A DNA stretch of 64,000 nt, taken from Leptodontidium sp. MPI-SDFR-AT-0119. Lineage: Eukaryota > Ascomycota > Leotiomycetes > Helotiales > Leptodontidiaceae. Numbering within the stretch: position 1 is the first letter of the stretch; each line of letters starts with the position of its first letter. The translations under genes and the position numbers were made by a program. The DNA lies in contig JAHLEZ010000031.1 of NCBI GenBank assembly GCA_020726505.1, forward strand, positions 310,001 through 374,000, in the 5' to 3' direction. Below are positions 30,544-42,779 of the stretch, piece by piece. Under the pieces are notes generated by a model, which saw nothing but the letters and a program-made list of their open reading frames with translations, had not been told where the DNA came from and did no database searches.

Positions 30544-33500
30544 ATGTCGTTCGGTCTGTCAGTGGGAGATATCTCGACCACGATATCAATCACCAACGAA
30601 CTACTGAAAGTGGACGAATTACGTATCCCAGGTCAAGATAGCCCAATCGATATCTTAGCTCACTTGAAGGAGGTACTTGTGAGATTCCGCAATGCCAGGC
30701 CCCACAATAGCTCCTATCAAGTTCAGTATAACGCATTCCTAGAGGTATCATCACAATGCCAAACAGCTCTGGAGCAATTTCGGAACTGTGGGCGTCTTCA
30801 GAATAAGAGCAATGAAAGGAATTGGTCTGCAATTAGCAGAGTGGAGGGGCCTTCAGCGACATGGAGTCCGAAGTTTCTTACAGCGTTCAAAGCAGAGATT
30901 ACTGGTCATTTGCTGTCCCTCATTATGATTGATAATCTCAACAGGTATATCTAACTGAGCGGATATATATTCGGCTAACTCTGGTACAGCAACTTAGTGC
31001 CAAAGAACACACAGCAATCACTGGCTACCTTAGATCAGTTCACGTTGCAGAATGTGCAGGAGATGACTACTCCTATCGCTCAATCTATATATGGCTTTGA
31101 CAATAGGAATACGCTAATGGACAGGACGATGAAAATCATGTAAGATATATTTGTTCTCGCTCTGAAAAGATCTAATAATGAATAGTACTACAAACTTGCG
31201 AATTTACAATGCAGTTGTAAAACTCCAGCTTCGAGGAGTACCAAGCCAAGTCAAATTACGACAGCCGGTTATTCTCAACGACGCTCTGGGTCGTCGAGCT
31301 CCCTTCCATCTCGAATATGTCACGTCACATAGAGTAAGTGGCAATACTGCGCGGCTATCCGCTACTGAATCTTCTTCTGGCTCACGAACGAGACATGGCT
31401 TCGATCTTGACAACTCCGAGTACATCGAAGAATATGGATTAAATTATCCCGGATTGGACAAAAACAAAGCAGCTGCTGCAGAATTCTTGACCTCAGGAAA
31501 CGCTCTTACTAAACTTGGCCAAAAGATCCGAAAGTCTCTCTACTTTAATTCAGATCCACATGCCAAATTCTGGCTGGTAGACCAGGAAATAATGGAAGGA
31601 TTCCACACACTCTGCTCATTCCGTGATGAGGAGCCCGATCAACGGTATACAGCCACTTTTAAAGTCTTCTGGGAGCTATGGCAGTTTCTCCAAGAAGAGC
31701 TTGATGGATCAAAGGATCTTAGTCCTGTAATTACGTTGAGTGGATCAGCGGTTTATGCTCGTGCCTCTCAGTGTGGTGTTTATCTACAGGAAAATTGGGG
31801 AAAACTTGGTTTGGATCTCTTGAATGCGATCGAGACTGTGTTGAAGTCTACAGATCTGCGCTCTAGCAGGTATTATCTAGATGGAAGCTTTTCAACCGCT
31901 GCTATGGACGTATTGGTTGAGATTCATCCTAGCCGTTCTCCAGACGAGAAAGAGCACGCGGTTATCCGAGTCTACGGATCACTGGACACCCTTAAGCAGG
32001 TAGGCTATTGCCTGACCTGGTTGACAGCAGCTATTAGAATTTCGCCATACGGCCAAATGTCTTACTCGGACGCGATTCTCACGGACCGATCTTATCTCGC
32101 CCCATTCTCCGCGGATCCAGAAATTCGGAACTCGATGTATTTCGAGATCTATAGGCAGGAGTTGCAACCACTTAGTAAAGAGGAACAAAAGATGTGCTGG
32201 ATCCCATTGTTCTCGCATAGCGTTATCGCTGATGGATTTCCGATCCCGAAGAGAGAAAATATACTTGGCGTGGAGATATCGTTTGATATTATGACTACCC
32301 TTTCGGGGGCATCGTACCCGGTAGATTATTCTGGGGGGATTGTTCTCCAAGGTCTCTCAACTATGCTTGTACCCACTCGACTGGAATCGGAAGATAGTTT
32401 GCAATGGCACTTTATGGCTAAACCAAGGGGTAATCGGATAACACTAAAGGATATCGACGAGAACTGCTCGGAGATATATCCCGCTACGGACCTCTCATCG
32501 CTTCAATCTCGCAGGGCTTTCCTAGGCTGGAGCAAAGAAGCTAACATCTACCTTGGAACTAAAGAAATGAACTACGCCGACATGAGTTTCTCTCGCGCAA
32601 TGACTCCAACACCTCGTATGGAACTATCGGGATTCTCAGTAGGTCTAGGATCTAGTGTTATGGGTCAAGGTGGACCAACAGCCGTCGCAAACTTCACGAT
32701 GAGCAAGCGGCGACGAAACGAATACTCACAGCAACGAGAAGAGGATTTCGAATTCGAACTCCGGAAAACGAAAGACATGCCTATCCTCCTCTACGATCCG
32801 TCCTCACGCCGTGCCTGGCTCGTCTCAACACTCAGCGTGATCCTCCACCTCGCACATATCTACGCACACATCTTCCCCTCCCGCGTAACACTAGATAACA
32901 AACGCATCCCGCTCCCTTACGCAGAACCATCTTCCGACGGCGGCGCCGCAGCATTAAAGACTATCCTCGACAACCACGCGCTAGTGATCTACCAATCCTC
33001 GATCACGAAACAGACAAAAACATTCCTAGACTTGATCCGCGAGATCTACTTCTCCCTCATGCTAGTAGTCGATAAAGACTCCGCACGACCTCCAGCTGCG
33101 AAAACAAGTATCCGTCGGCGCGAGGTCCTCTCGGGCTGGGAACTCAAAGCTATCGTCGAGACGCCGCAGTTTCCGCAAGATAAAGAATGTCTACTGCTCC
33201 CTTCGAGCGGCGGATGGTTCGAGGTTTCCTCGTCGGTTCTAGTGTTGTTCTGTGATGGGCTTGGAGAGGTTATTAGGCCATGTGAGAGCGGGAGGAGGAA
33301 TTTCCTGTGTGATAGGTGGAGGGGTGTGCCGTCTGGGAAGGACTATTTAGCTGCAAGTGTTAAGATGCTCATGGTGCTTAGTGAGAGGTGTGGGTTTAGC
33401 GATAGTTGCGAGATGGTGGCCCCTGGCGTTGTGTGGGAAAGAGGAGATGAGGTTGGGGAACAAGGTGGCGTTTTTGCGGATTGTAGACATGGTGCTGGAG

Positions 33501-36500
33501 GGGGGAAGTGTTATGGACCGCTGCAGAAGTTGAGGAGGGTTAAGCTTGGGAGGATGTTCTCAAGGAGTCGGGATCGAGAGAGGGGGAGGAGTAGGGCGGG
33601 GAGTCGGCCGGGCGTTATAGTTGCGAGTGGGGATGGGATGGGAGCTGGGAGAGGAAGGGGGAGTCCGAATAGTGCTGTTATCTTTGGGAAAAGGTCGAGG
33701 GGGCTCCCTAAACTGAGTGTTAATATCACTATTTCGAGGGGGAGTGGCGATGAGGCTGAGCGGGGAGCATTGGGAATACAATCGTCGTCTGCAGTCCGCG
33801 ATACGAGAATCACGACGAGGAGGAATGGGGAATACCCGCCTGGAGTCAGGGAGTTCTATTCCAGTTCCGAGTCTGATAGCGATGAGACTGCGACGTTGAG
33901 AGATACTGGTGGTGACATCAGAAGCTCTGGACGTGAGCTCACAGGCACAAAAGTACAAGCAGATTGGGGGCCGTTGCTCCAGAAGCTCGAGGGCCACTCG
34001 GCCTCCGTCAACTCCGTGGCCTTCTCATCGGACGGCCAGCTCATCATATCCGGGTCAAGCGATCAGACAATACGGTTCTGGGATGCTATAACAGGAGCGC
34101 TGCTGCAGGTAATCAAAGGTCACTCCGGCTCAGTCAGTTCGGTCGCGATCTCGCCAGACTGCCGACAAGTAGCGTCAGCATCCGTGGATAGGACTATTAA
34201 GCTTTGGAATACGGCTACGGGAGCAGCACTACAAATTCTCGAAGGCCACTCCGGCTCGGTCAGCTCAGTTACATTCTCGCCGGACGGGCAGATTCTAGCG
34301 TCGGTATCAGCGGATCAAACTCTCAGGCTTTGGGATGCGATCACGGGAGCGCTGCTACAAATACTGGCGGGACACTCCGGCCCGGTCAGTTCAGCTGCAT
34401 TCTCGCCGGACGGGCAAATCCTTGCGTCGGTATCAGCAGATCAAACTCTCAGGATTTGGGATGTGACCACGGGAGCGCTGCTACAAACACTTCAAGGCCA
34501 CTCCGGCCCGATTAGTTCAGTCGCATTCTCACCTGATAGGCAGATCCTAGCGACAGCATCAGCGGATCAGTCTCTTAGGCTTTGGGATGTGACCACGGGA
34601 GTGCTGCTACAAATACTTGAGGGCCACTCCGGCTCGGTTAGCTCAGTTGCCTTTTCGCCAGACAAGCGACAGATAGTGTCAGCGTCAGCGGATAGTACTA
34701 TTAGGCTTTGGGATGTGAGCACGGGAACGACATTGCAGACGCTAAAAGGCCATTCAGATGTCGTATGTATGGTCGTCTTTTCACCTGATGGCAGGAATCT
34801 AGCATCGGCGTCTGAAGATATGTCGATCAATTTATGGGACCCAATGATGGCATCGGCGAGCCAAACATCCGATGGAGGTTTCAAGCACTCGCTCATTCCA
34901 ATACCAAGATCAATCGATAAGGGATTCTCCAGTTTGGACCGCGAAGACTCCAACGAGAGTACTGAGCCACGGGTTAAACCTCATGGCCCATTTTCGGACT
35001 CCGGCTATGCATCGATGCCATTTCCAACTGCGCCTAGTTCAAGCAATGATGCTACCCGAGCCTCAATCCACACTAACCAAGATACCAAGCAACTGGCAGC
35101 TTCTTGTAATGATCAAGATGACAACCAGAACCTGGAGAATCACTATAGACCCGAAGTTGAGACTCCTGAAGCTGCTGATAATGATGCACATTCTATCATC
35201 TCTGATAGGGATGAAATATTCTCGCAGGTTCCAGCACGAAGATCCCATCAAGAGCTACTTGCTGAAAGGCATCTGACTCTTTTGCTGGCACAACATCAAG
35301 ATCTAACACCGCTGTATGACATCGCTTTAGAGCGGATGGAAAGGGAGCACTTCGTTGATAATTTCCGAAAAATATTGAAGCGGTATTACCTTGACCTTGT
35401 TCAGTCAGCGAGCACCAATCTTGAGCATGCAACAATTCATCTGTTGAGGAGCAGGTGGCGCCGAGTCAGAATAGCACAAGATATCGTTGATCAAGCAAGC
35501 CCGAAAAGTAACGAGATCAATGATTATCTTGTAGGTGATATGCAAGAAGCTGAAGCTAAGATGCTCGAACTAGAAAGCTGGATAGCTGGAAATCCTGGTT
35601 TAGCACCACCAGCAGAGCCTCACAATATCCGGGGTGAAGTGGAAGTCAAAGCAGACGACTTTGACGATGCCGTCTCCGACAGGGATTCGGAAGAAGAAGA
35701 AAACATTAAAGATTATCTTTCACCAAATGTCGTGGAGATGGAGAAGTTTTTACTCGAAGGCAACTCATTTCATTTACTTGTAACAAATATTTGTCTTTTT
35801 CTGCTCCCTGCGTCTCTCACTTCTCTTTCACGAGTTCTCATGACAGTTCCTTACAACGACATATATTTCTCATCCGAAGAGTATATTTCTGTCCTCAATC
35901 GAGTTAAGGGGTTTTTAGAAGATCATACGGAGGAAAATTGGAATTGGTGGCCTCTACAACCAAGAGTGCGACCACTGGCGAGAGGTCAGACGCGAGTATA
36001 TTGGACATGTGTAAGTGTCTCATCATTTACAATTTGAAGAATCGTCTAACAATTTGTAGCATTGCGGCAGTACCCAGTGGGCAGATATCTCGCTATCACA
36101 AGCAGAGTCGTATCGACTGATACTGCAACGCAATAGATCAACCTTCCAGAACAACCATCTTTGTAGAGCCAGGCGAAAAACTTCGTGGCGCGCCGCTTTC
36201 AAAGGGGCAGTTGCCAAGATGACCAGTCCTGTCTCTGCAAGAACCCAACGATCTGAGCTACAAGGAATTATCCAACCAGCTCGCCTGCAAAACGTACAAC
36301 TTAGGCCAAGCGGCGGCAGGATACAGCAATCTATTCATATCTCCCACAATCCTGCTGGGTCTGCTACGATTAATCAGAATGGAGTTCGAGTCGATATTGG
36401 TGAGCTTGCAGGAGCAGATCTATATGTTCTTTTTGGAGTTAAGGGACCACGACGTACATTGGAACTGGAGCAAATAAAAATCAAGGAGTACTCTAACGAC

Positions 36501-37132
36501 AATGCATTTTTCCAATGCCTAACGCAAGCCTACAAAAAACATCGGGGATTTTGGCGATATTGGTTATCAATCTGGCAACTTGCTTATTGCGATTTTGTGA
36601 AGGTGTGTGTGACCCTCCAGGTTTTGTATTGGCTAACATTGACCAGTTCCAAAAACTTAGAGCAAACCGCATAATACACCACAGCAAGAGTCTCCCAGAA
36701 GATATTGTTTACGAATATCGACCTCGTCCCCCAACAGCTGAAAACCCCCCTATCGTTCCTCACGAATTTGAGCTAGCCTTCTCAGCTTGTTCTTCCAAAT
36801 GCTCGCTCTCCGCTCTCCACGATTGTGTGGAGCCACCCCTTGGGACGTTTGCGATAGAGCGAATTCCAAAACGGAAAGGCTTGATTGAAATTAATGGAGA
36901 TAATCCAGAGTTTGCGTGGGGTATCCAGGCACAACACGCCATCTCGTTCTTCAGGATATTAATGTACCATCTCCTTATCTTTGCTGGCACATTTGCGTTC
37001 TGGGCGTGCTGGCTAGTGACCCATCCAAATGATTTGCAGAATGCAGCCGTGCCCCTGACGACGGTTGCGGTGCTTCTTTCGCTGTTTTGGAGTTCGGCAG
37101 GGCTTTTGAAGGCATTTAGAGAACAGCATTAG
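30544..37132 (+). CDS. Very large composite WD40 protein, five exons (~2,134 aa)
   Basis: Five exons can be joined in phase: 30544-30944, 30990-31139, 31186-36010, 36060-36602, 36647-37132, with four GT-AG introns of 44-49 bp. The ATG at 30544 gives MSFGLSVGDIS; an ATG four codons upstream is possible. Residues 1 to about 230 resemble the N-terminal part of fungal STAND or ubiquitin-like-domain proteins (NAVVKLQ, QPVILNDALGRRAPFHLE). Residues about 260-870 match a fungal family of unknown function (GFPIPKRENILGVEISF near 531, QWHF near 589). A Gly/Arg/Ser-rich linker leads to seven WD40 repeats (about 1113-1407). A further fungal module follows (LLAQHQDLTPLYDIALERM; VYWTCHCG near 1790) and two C-terminal membrane segments (about 2072-2097 and 2104-2128). 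There is no NACHT or NB-ARC ATP-binding motif. All exons are open and un-RIPped. Membrane attachment and a signalling or recognition role are inference. Whether one mRNA spans it all is unproven. Confidence 0.7.
33974..34855 (+). repeat. Seven 126-bp tandem units encoding WD40 blades
   Basis: Seven consecutive 42-residue WD40 repeats, each LLQxLxGHSGxVSSVAFSPD...LWDxxTGA, start at 33974, 34100 and every 126 bp after that. Seven units close one beta-propeller. Units 3 to 5 are very alike at the DNA level (shared TTCTCGCCGGACGGGCA and GTATCAGCRGATCAAACTCT), which points to recent internal duplication or gene conversion. The same unit type occurs in the fragment at 26,958. Confidence 0.92.
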
Positions 37133-38175
37133 AGAGTATTAATTATCCCAATTGCCATGAGACACAAAACTCAAGTGTCTCGTTTCCTCTTCGCTAACAT
37201 ATGCTTCTTTATCCACTGGTAACGGGACAGTCACTTGATACTCATAACAATCCCTTCTAACGTCCCTCCCTGCCGAGAAACAGTTGGATATCAAGAAGAA
37301 GCGATAGCAGCATGCTTGATTGTAGAAGCTGGCTGTCTAGGTGTTCTTATATAGACAAGAGACCGTTCTGGGATCCAACAGTTTCTCGGCACGCAGGGAG
37401 GGACGTTATGTTTCTGAATGCGGCTAAGAGAGCCCAGAGCAGAGACTGTGAGGTCTTGTAGAACAAGCTCATAGATCTCCGCATAATCATGTGGCCTAGG
37501 CGACTCACCTGAGAACGGAAACTCCCAATCACGTGTTTCAGCCTCTAATCCTCACAACCTCGCCAGGCAGAAGTTGTATCTGGCCGTGGACGATTGCAAG
37601 TGACCAAAACCAAGTGCCAAGACCCTGGGACATGCATAAAAACCCGGGATGGACCCGCGTTGTCCTCTTGCAACCACCTTTAGCCTAGCATAATACGAAA
37701 ATACGATAGACGTGCCAAGCCATGCCGCAGCAGCTGATTGTGGTAGAGTTGTTCAAGGATACTGTAAGGCATGGTAAACTGCATGTACGATTGCTAGATG
37801 CACCATTATACATATACCGCAATATGATATGCGAGGGTTTAATAAAAGTGTTGTTTTTGTACGGAATTATAGTATCGTCTTCCTGGTCAATTCCCCAGAT
37901 TCTAGATCTGCTGGACTAGTGGCCAGATGTTATGCAGCAACCGTTTACGGACGCGGGCCGTTCCGGCATCAGCCAAAAGTGGCCGAGGTGGTCTGTGCTC
38001 ATAATTATTCTCAGCAAAACGTCGCGAAGCCGATTCTGCAAGCGGCTGTACTGCACCAGAAAGATAGTGGGAGATCGTTTATTCAATTATTTATTTAATC
38101 GTTCATTAAATAGACGGCGTAATTGGCGTGGTGTCGAGAAACGTGGCCCTACGCGTAGCGCGCTTCGTCTCCGAC
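37133..38175. other. Intergenic region holding a MITE
   Basis: Apart from the MITE at 37260-37406, no gene is recognised. Short frames at 37722-38189 overlap each other and carry no known motif. Confidence 0.5.
37260..37406. mobile_element. 147-bp MITE, Tc1/mariner type
   Basis: Imperfect terminal inverted repeats of about 30 bp start ACGTCCCTCCCTGC and end GCAGGGAGGGACGT, followed inward by GAGAAACAGTTGGAT and its complement. They are flanked by TA on both sides (37258-37259 and 37407-37408). There is no coding capacity. The size, inverted repeats and TA duplication fit a mariner-type miniature element. The left arm lacks four bases relative to the right arm. Confidence 0.8.
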
Positions 38176-39443
38176 ATGTCGGGTCTTAGTGTAGATACCG
38201 CGGGTGACGTAATTGAAGTCGACGACACACCTTAACTATTAAGCTAACGCACCCGTACACCTAGCTAAAGAGCCCAGCAAAGTCAGGAGTAACTTGAGAG
38301 CACAAGTACGACAGTAGCGAAGACCTCAAAACGCACTTCACGGACGACAAATAGGGCACAAGTAAAGGGCAAGAACGCCGATTCGGCGACGGCCGACGCG
38401 ACGGGATAGCAAAAGGTGCTAGAGGTAGTAGGAATAACACATAAGGAGATCAGGAAGTTGACGCAAATCGCTGTGTAGTAATAGGAAACTATTAAGAACC
38501 TAGAAAAATACTTAAAAGAGACTTAATAAGAAGTGCGAGATATTAAGACTTAAATAGACGAATTAAACTACTAACTAGATGAGATTAAGAATAACTAGGC
38601 GACTACTATTAGCCCACAGGGATCTTACGCGGACGTCGTACAAATACTACTAACGAGCTAACTTAGTAACGTACGCACCCTTTCCTCGATAAATACGATA
38701 CTATCTTTATTTACTAATACTTTATTCTACACGATTAATACCTCTGGCGTTAGGGACATAAAAGGGGACAAGGTGACGGCAGGGATAATTAAGGCTAAGT
38801 TAAAGTAAGTAATACGTGTAACAAAGGACTTAAAGAACTAGCGATGCCGTGTTATAATAGTAGATCTAAAGAAAGAGAACCGGATTAAGATCGCCTGTTA
38901 AGATAAAGTAAAGTATTAGCTAGTAAAGCAAGTGGCAGAGGTAAACATTAGTTGAGGAGCACGGGTGCTTCACGACGACCTTTACTTAATTAAGGTAGAT
39001 AATATAAGGCGCACAATAGTTTTAGACGAAAACAATGAAATTCGAGAAGGAGCTGTAAAAGGATTTAGACAAGAAAACGAAGTAACTATTGCTAAGATTA
39101 CGTGGCTAAGTAAGAAAGAAGCCCCTAAAGCTTATAGTTCGATGGTCGTGTACTTAACTAAGGCAGCTGATACGCGGAGGCTTCTTGCAGAAGGCTTCTT
39201 TTATGCGGGAGGAGAGTCTAGGTACACTAGAGTGTTTGAGCGCCGACCGCGCCTAGATTAATACTACAGATGCTAAGAGGTCGGCTATAAAGCGTTCCAC
39301 CGTAATAAGGCTCAAGTTTACGGGAGATGCGCCAAAGAAGGCCATTATTATAGCGGATGTAACGAATCTATAATAAAGTACGTCTTATGCGGAGGCCCTC
39401 ACAAGTCGTTTAACAGGAACTACAAGAAGCTTTACCCCTCCTA
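38176..39443 (+). pseudogene. Tad-like LINE, ORF1 (Gag-like), RIP-degraded
   Basis: ATG at 38176 (MSGLSVDTAGDVIEVDD) starts a frame that is quickly broken by stops. Reading through them gives a LINE ORF1 with a coiled, charged middle and QGSYADVVQI. A fairly clean part at 38965-39261 (LHDDLYLIKVDNIRRTIVL, DTRRLLAEGFFYAGGE) is followed by Cys/His knuckles up to 39443 (YRCQEVGYKAF, GRCAKEGHYYSGC, CGGPHKSFN...LYP). This arrangement is typical of Tad/I-group ORF1 proteins that bind the element RNA. Stops stand where Gln and Trp codons are expected. Confidence 0.75.
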
Positions 39444-39589
39444 ATATAAATAAAACCTTTTAAATAATCTAACTTAATGTAAGGAAGTAAGGCGCAGTAC
39501 ACGACAGCTTAATAAACGACGAAGAGATTCAGGAGGTAACGGTGTTAGTTATTTAAGAACCCTACGCACAGAGACTCTAGGGTCGACTC

Positions 39590-42500
39590 TTAACAACCCC
39601 TATAGTGCACCACAAATAAACTAAAATGGTTCCCTTAATATAGAGAGAAGGAAGATGGGCAATTCGAAGTATACTTTAGGTAAACAAGGATATTAAGGCA
39701 GAACAAGTATTAATAGAGTCCCCAGACATAATAATAGTAATCGTTCGGCTCCCGGGCCGGCTAGTCTTTGTTATGTTAGTCTACGTACTAAGAGAAGATG
39801 CTCAGGCGTTATAAGACACGTGCACTAACTTACGTAAAGCTATCGCGGACGTAAGGCGAGCCGCAGGCACAGTAATAGAAGTAGTAATTACCGAAGACTT
39901 TAACTAATATAATCAATTATAAGGAGGAGACAAAGTATTTATAAAAAGGCAGGGCGAGGTAAATCCGATTATCGACCTAATAAACGAACTTATACTTAGT
40001 AGTCTTCTCTGACGAGGCACGAAGACATAACACGGCAGAAGCTACGCCACGACTATTGACTTAGTCCTAGCTACTAAGGAACTCACAGCCTTAATAATTA
40101 AGTGCGCGATATATAATACAGAATATAGATCTAATTATTACGCGATTAAGATAATCTTTAATGTCTCGGTTCTAGCGCCGAGACCACAGGAGCGACTACT
40201 ACTTAAGAACGCACTATAGAAAGAAATAAAAGCCAGAATTACAAGAGCACTAAACACTACTCCATTTAGAGGTATAGTATAGTAACAGACGGATAGACTA
40301 ATATCAGTAGTCCTAGAGTTAGTTTATACTATAACACTAAAGGCGAGTCTATCGCCGTATATAAAGCGATAGTAAACGGCCGACCTCACACAATTGCGCC
40401 ACATATATATATACTAGAGAAATAAGGCCTAGACCGAATAACGAGCGGGACGAACTATTATAGACTTAAAAGACACGGCAAAAGGAGCTTCTAAGTAATA
40501 TTATGACGCTATTTAGTAACAAAAGAAGAAGTACTAAGACGAGTTTCTAGTAGACAATGACAACATCTGGAAAGCTGCTAAGTACTTAAAGATAGGGGAT
40601 AATACAGCGTTTAGGAAAGTGCCGTAGCTTATTAGAGTAAATAAAACAGTCACGGCCGATCACAGGGAATAGGTAGAGGAACTACTAATCAAGTTCTTCC
40701 CTCCCTTACTGAGTAATATTAACGACGAAAGATTTAGATTATAAAAAGCTCTTATAGTAATACTAGCTATTACTATAGAAGAAGTAGAACAATAATTATT
40801 TATTACAAAATCATAAAAGGCACTGGGGGAGGACGGTCTGCCTGCGGTAGTTTGGAAGTAGATTTGGCTAGCCGTTAGATACTACGTTTTGGCGCTATTT
40901 CAAGTATGTCTAGAAGAAGGAACATTGCCTAGTTAATAGCGGCACGCCAAGATCATACTACTTAAAAAGCCTAGTAAACAGGACTATATAGTCGCAAAGG
41001 CTTAGAGACTGATCTCACTTTTAGCGACTCTTGGGAAAGTGCTCGACTTAGTAGTCGTAGAGAGGATCTTATATACGGTTAAGACGTATAGCCTTCTCTC
41101 GACTAACCACTTTAGAGCTCGCAAGTAACGATCAATAGAACAAGCACTTATACTCTTATAAGAGTAAATATATACCGCCTAGCGGGGTCGAAAGATTATG
41201 AGCTTAGTTAGTTTCGATGTTAAGGGAGCTTATAATAAAGTCTATAAAGAAAGGTTACTCTAAAAGATAAGAGCGAGAGGTATACTAGAGGAGCTTCTCT
41301 AATAAATAGAGGCATTTTGCTTAGAATATATAATAACGATTTAAATTAACGGACAATCCGTAGAGGTCTAAAGCCTACTATAAGTGGGCCTCCCTTAAGG
41401 CTCGCTTTTATCTCCGATCTTGTTTCTCTTCTTTAATATTGACCTTATATAACGACGAATTAATAGCCACGGAGGAGCGATAGCATTCGTCGATGACTTC
41501 ATAACATAAGTCATAGGACCCACGGCACAAAGTAACCGAGAAGGTATTAAAGCCATTATTAATGAAGCCCTAGACTAAGAGAAAAGAAGCGGAGCGACGT
41601 TCGAGGCAGAGAAGACGGCAATTATATACTTCACCCGTAAATAGTATAAGTTAGAGTCGGAGCCTTTTATTATTAAGGGACAAATTGTTTAACTAAAAGA
41701 TTATATTAAGATCCTCGGAGTAATCATAGACTCTAAGCTCAAATACAGAGAGTATGTTACAAAGGCAGCCTCGAAAGGCTTAGAAGTAGCCTTAGAGTTA
41801 AAGCGGCTTAGAGGTTTATTACTCGCGACGGCGCGACGGCTCTTCACGTCTACAGTCGCACCGGTAGTAGACTACGCCTCTAATGTCTAGATATACGTCT
41901 TTAAGGACAAGTTAGTGGGACTTATTAATAGGGTCTAAAGGATAGGAGCACAAGCAATCGTAAGAACGTTCCTTATAATAGTAACGAGTATAATAGAAGC
42001 GGAGGCTTATATCGCCCCGGCGCAAGATCGGTTCTAGAGACAAGCAGTTAAACTGTGGACTGACATCTACACCTTACTAGAAACTAACCCGCTCCGTAAA
42101 AACACAGCCTAAATGCGAAAATTCAGAAGACAATACTACTCACTACTTTATTAAGTGACAGACGCACTTAAGGATATAGTAATAAAGGACTTGGAAACAA
42201 TTAACTCGTTTACACTAGTACCCTAGGAGAAACAAGTACAGACTATCTATAACGGAATAATAGAAGAGAAGATAAATGCGGATTAAATAGTACGCATTAT
42301 TATAAGTAGCTCGGCGAGGAATAGTGTAGTGAGAGTAAGCGGAGCTATTTAACTGGCGACGTCAGTACACAGTAGTCCGAAGCTCGAGACTTTTTCCTTT
42401 ACACTCGGTATAAGATTAGAGCAGAATCTATATTCCGGAGAACTAGCAGCGATAGCACAAGCGTTAGGCGCGCTACTAAAGCTTAGATTTCGCAGCATTA

Positions 42501-42760
42501 CACTACTAACAAGTAATAAGGCAATAGTACTCACACTCAGGCAACCTCGTCAGTAGTCTAGGCAAGAGCACGTCCGCTATATCTATAACTCCATTAGATC
42601 ACTAAAGCTGTCATAAAAATCTCACTGACTTATTTACTCCGCCGATATACTTTAATATCTCGCACATATTCTTATATTCTATCAAGTTATCGGTGCTTAT
42701 ACAAGCTATTAAGAAGCACTAAGTAGGGTGAAGACCAGAATATCCATCTCTATCCGCTAG
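39590..42760 (+). pseudogene. Tad-like LINE, ORF2 (EN-RT-RNase H), RIP-degraded
   Basis: Reading through stops, the endonuclease part shows TEDFNQYNQL (usually GDFN) and GTKT...YATTIDLVLATKELT (39,890-40,090). The reverse transcriptase shows VSFDVKGAYNKVYKERL (41,200-41,255), GLPQGSLLSPILFLFFNIDL (41,383-41,450) and the catalytic AFVDDFIT box (41,484-41,508). RNase H shows LYSGELAAIAQALGALLKL (42,425-42,485). The order and motifs are those of Tad/I-group LINEs. Gln and Trp codons are replaced by TAA/TAG throughout, so no product is expected. Confidence 0.8.
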
Positions 42761-42779
42761 TAATTCGCAGAGTCCACGT

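Larger units (their letters stand above)
38176..42760 (+). mobile_element. RIP-degraded Tad-like LINE (LINE C)
   Basis: A near-complete non-LTR retrotransposon on the plus strand with ORF1 and then ORF2 (endonuclease, reverse transcriptase, RNase H). Hundreds of codons remain recognisable although every frame is broken. The 3' end could not be fixed because no poly-A tract is visible near 42,760. The 5' untranslated region probably begins a little before 38,176. Confidence 0.8.

Noticed and set aside
33511..33997. Minus-strand Pro/Arg-rich frames
   Set aside because: They are antisense shadows of the Gly/Arg/Ser-rich linker of the large plus-strand gene.
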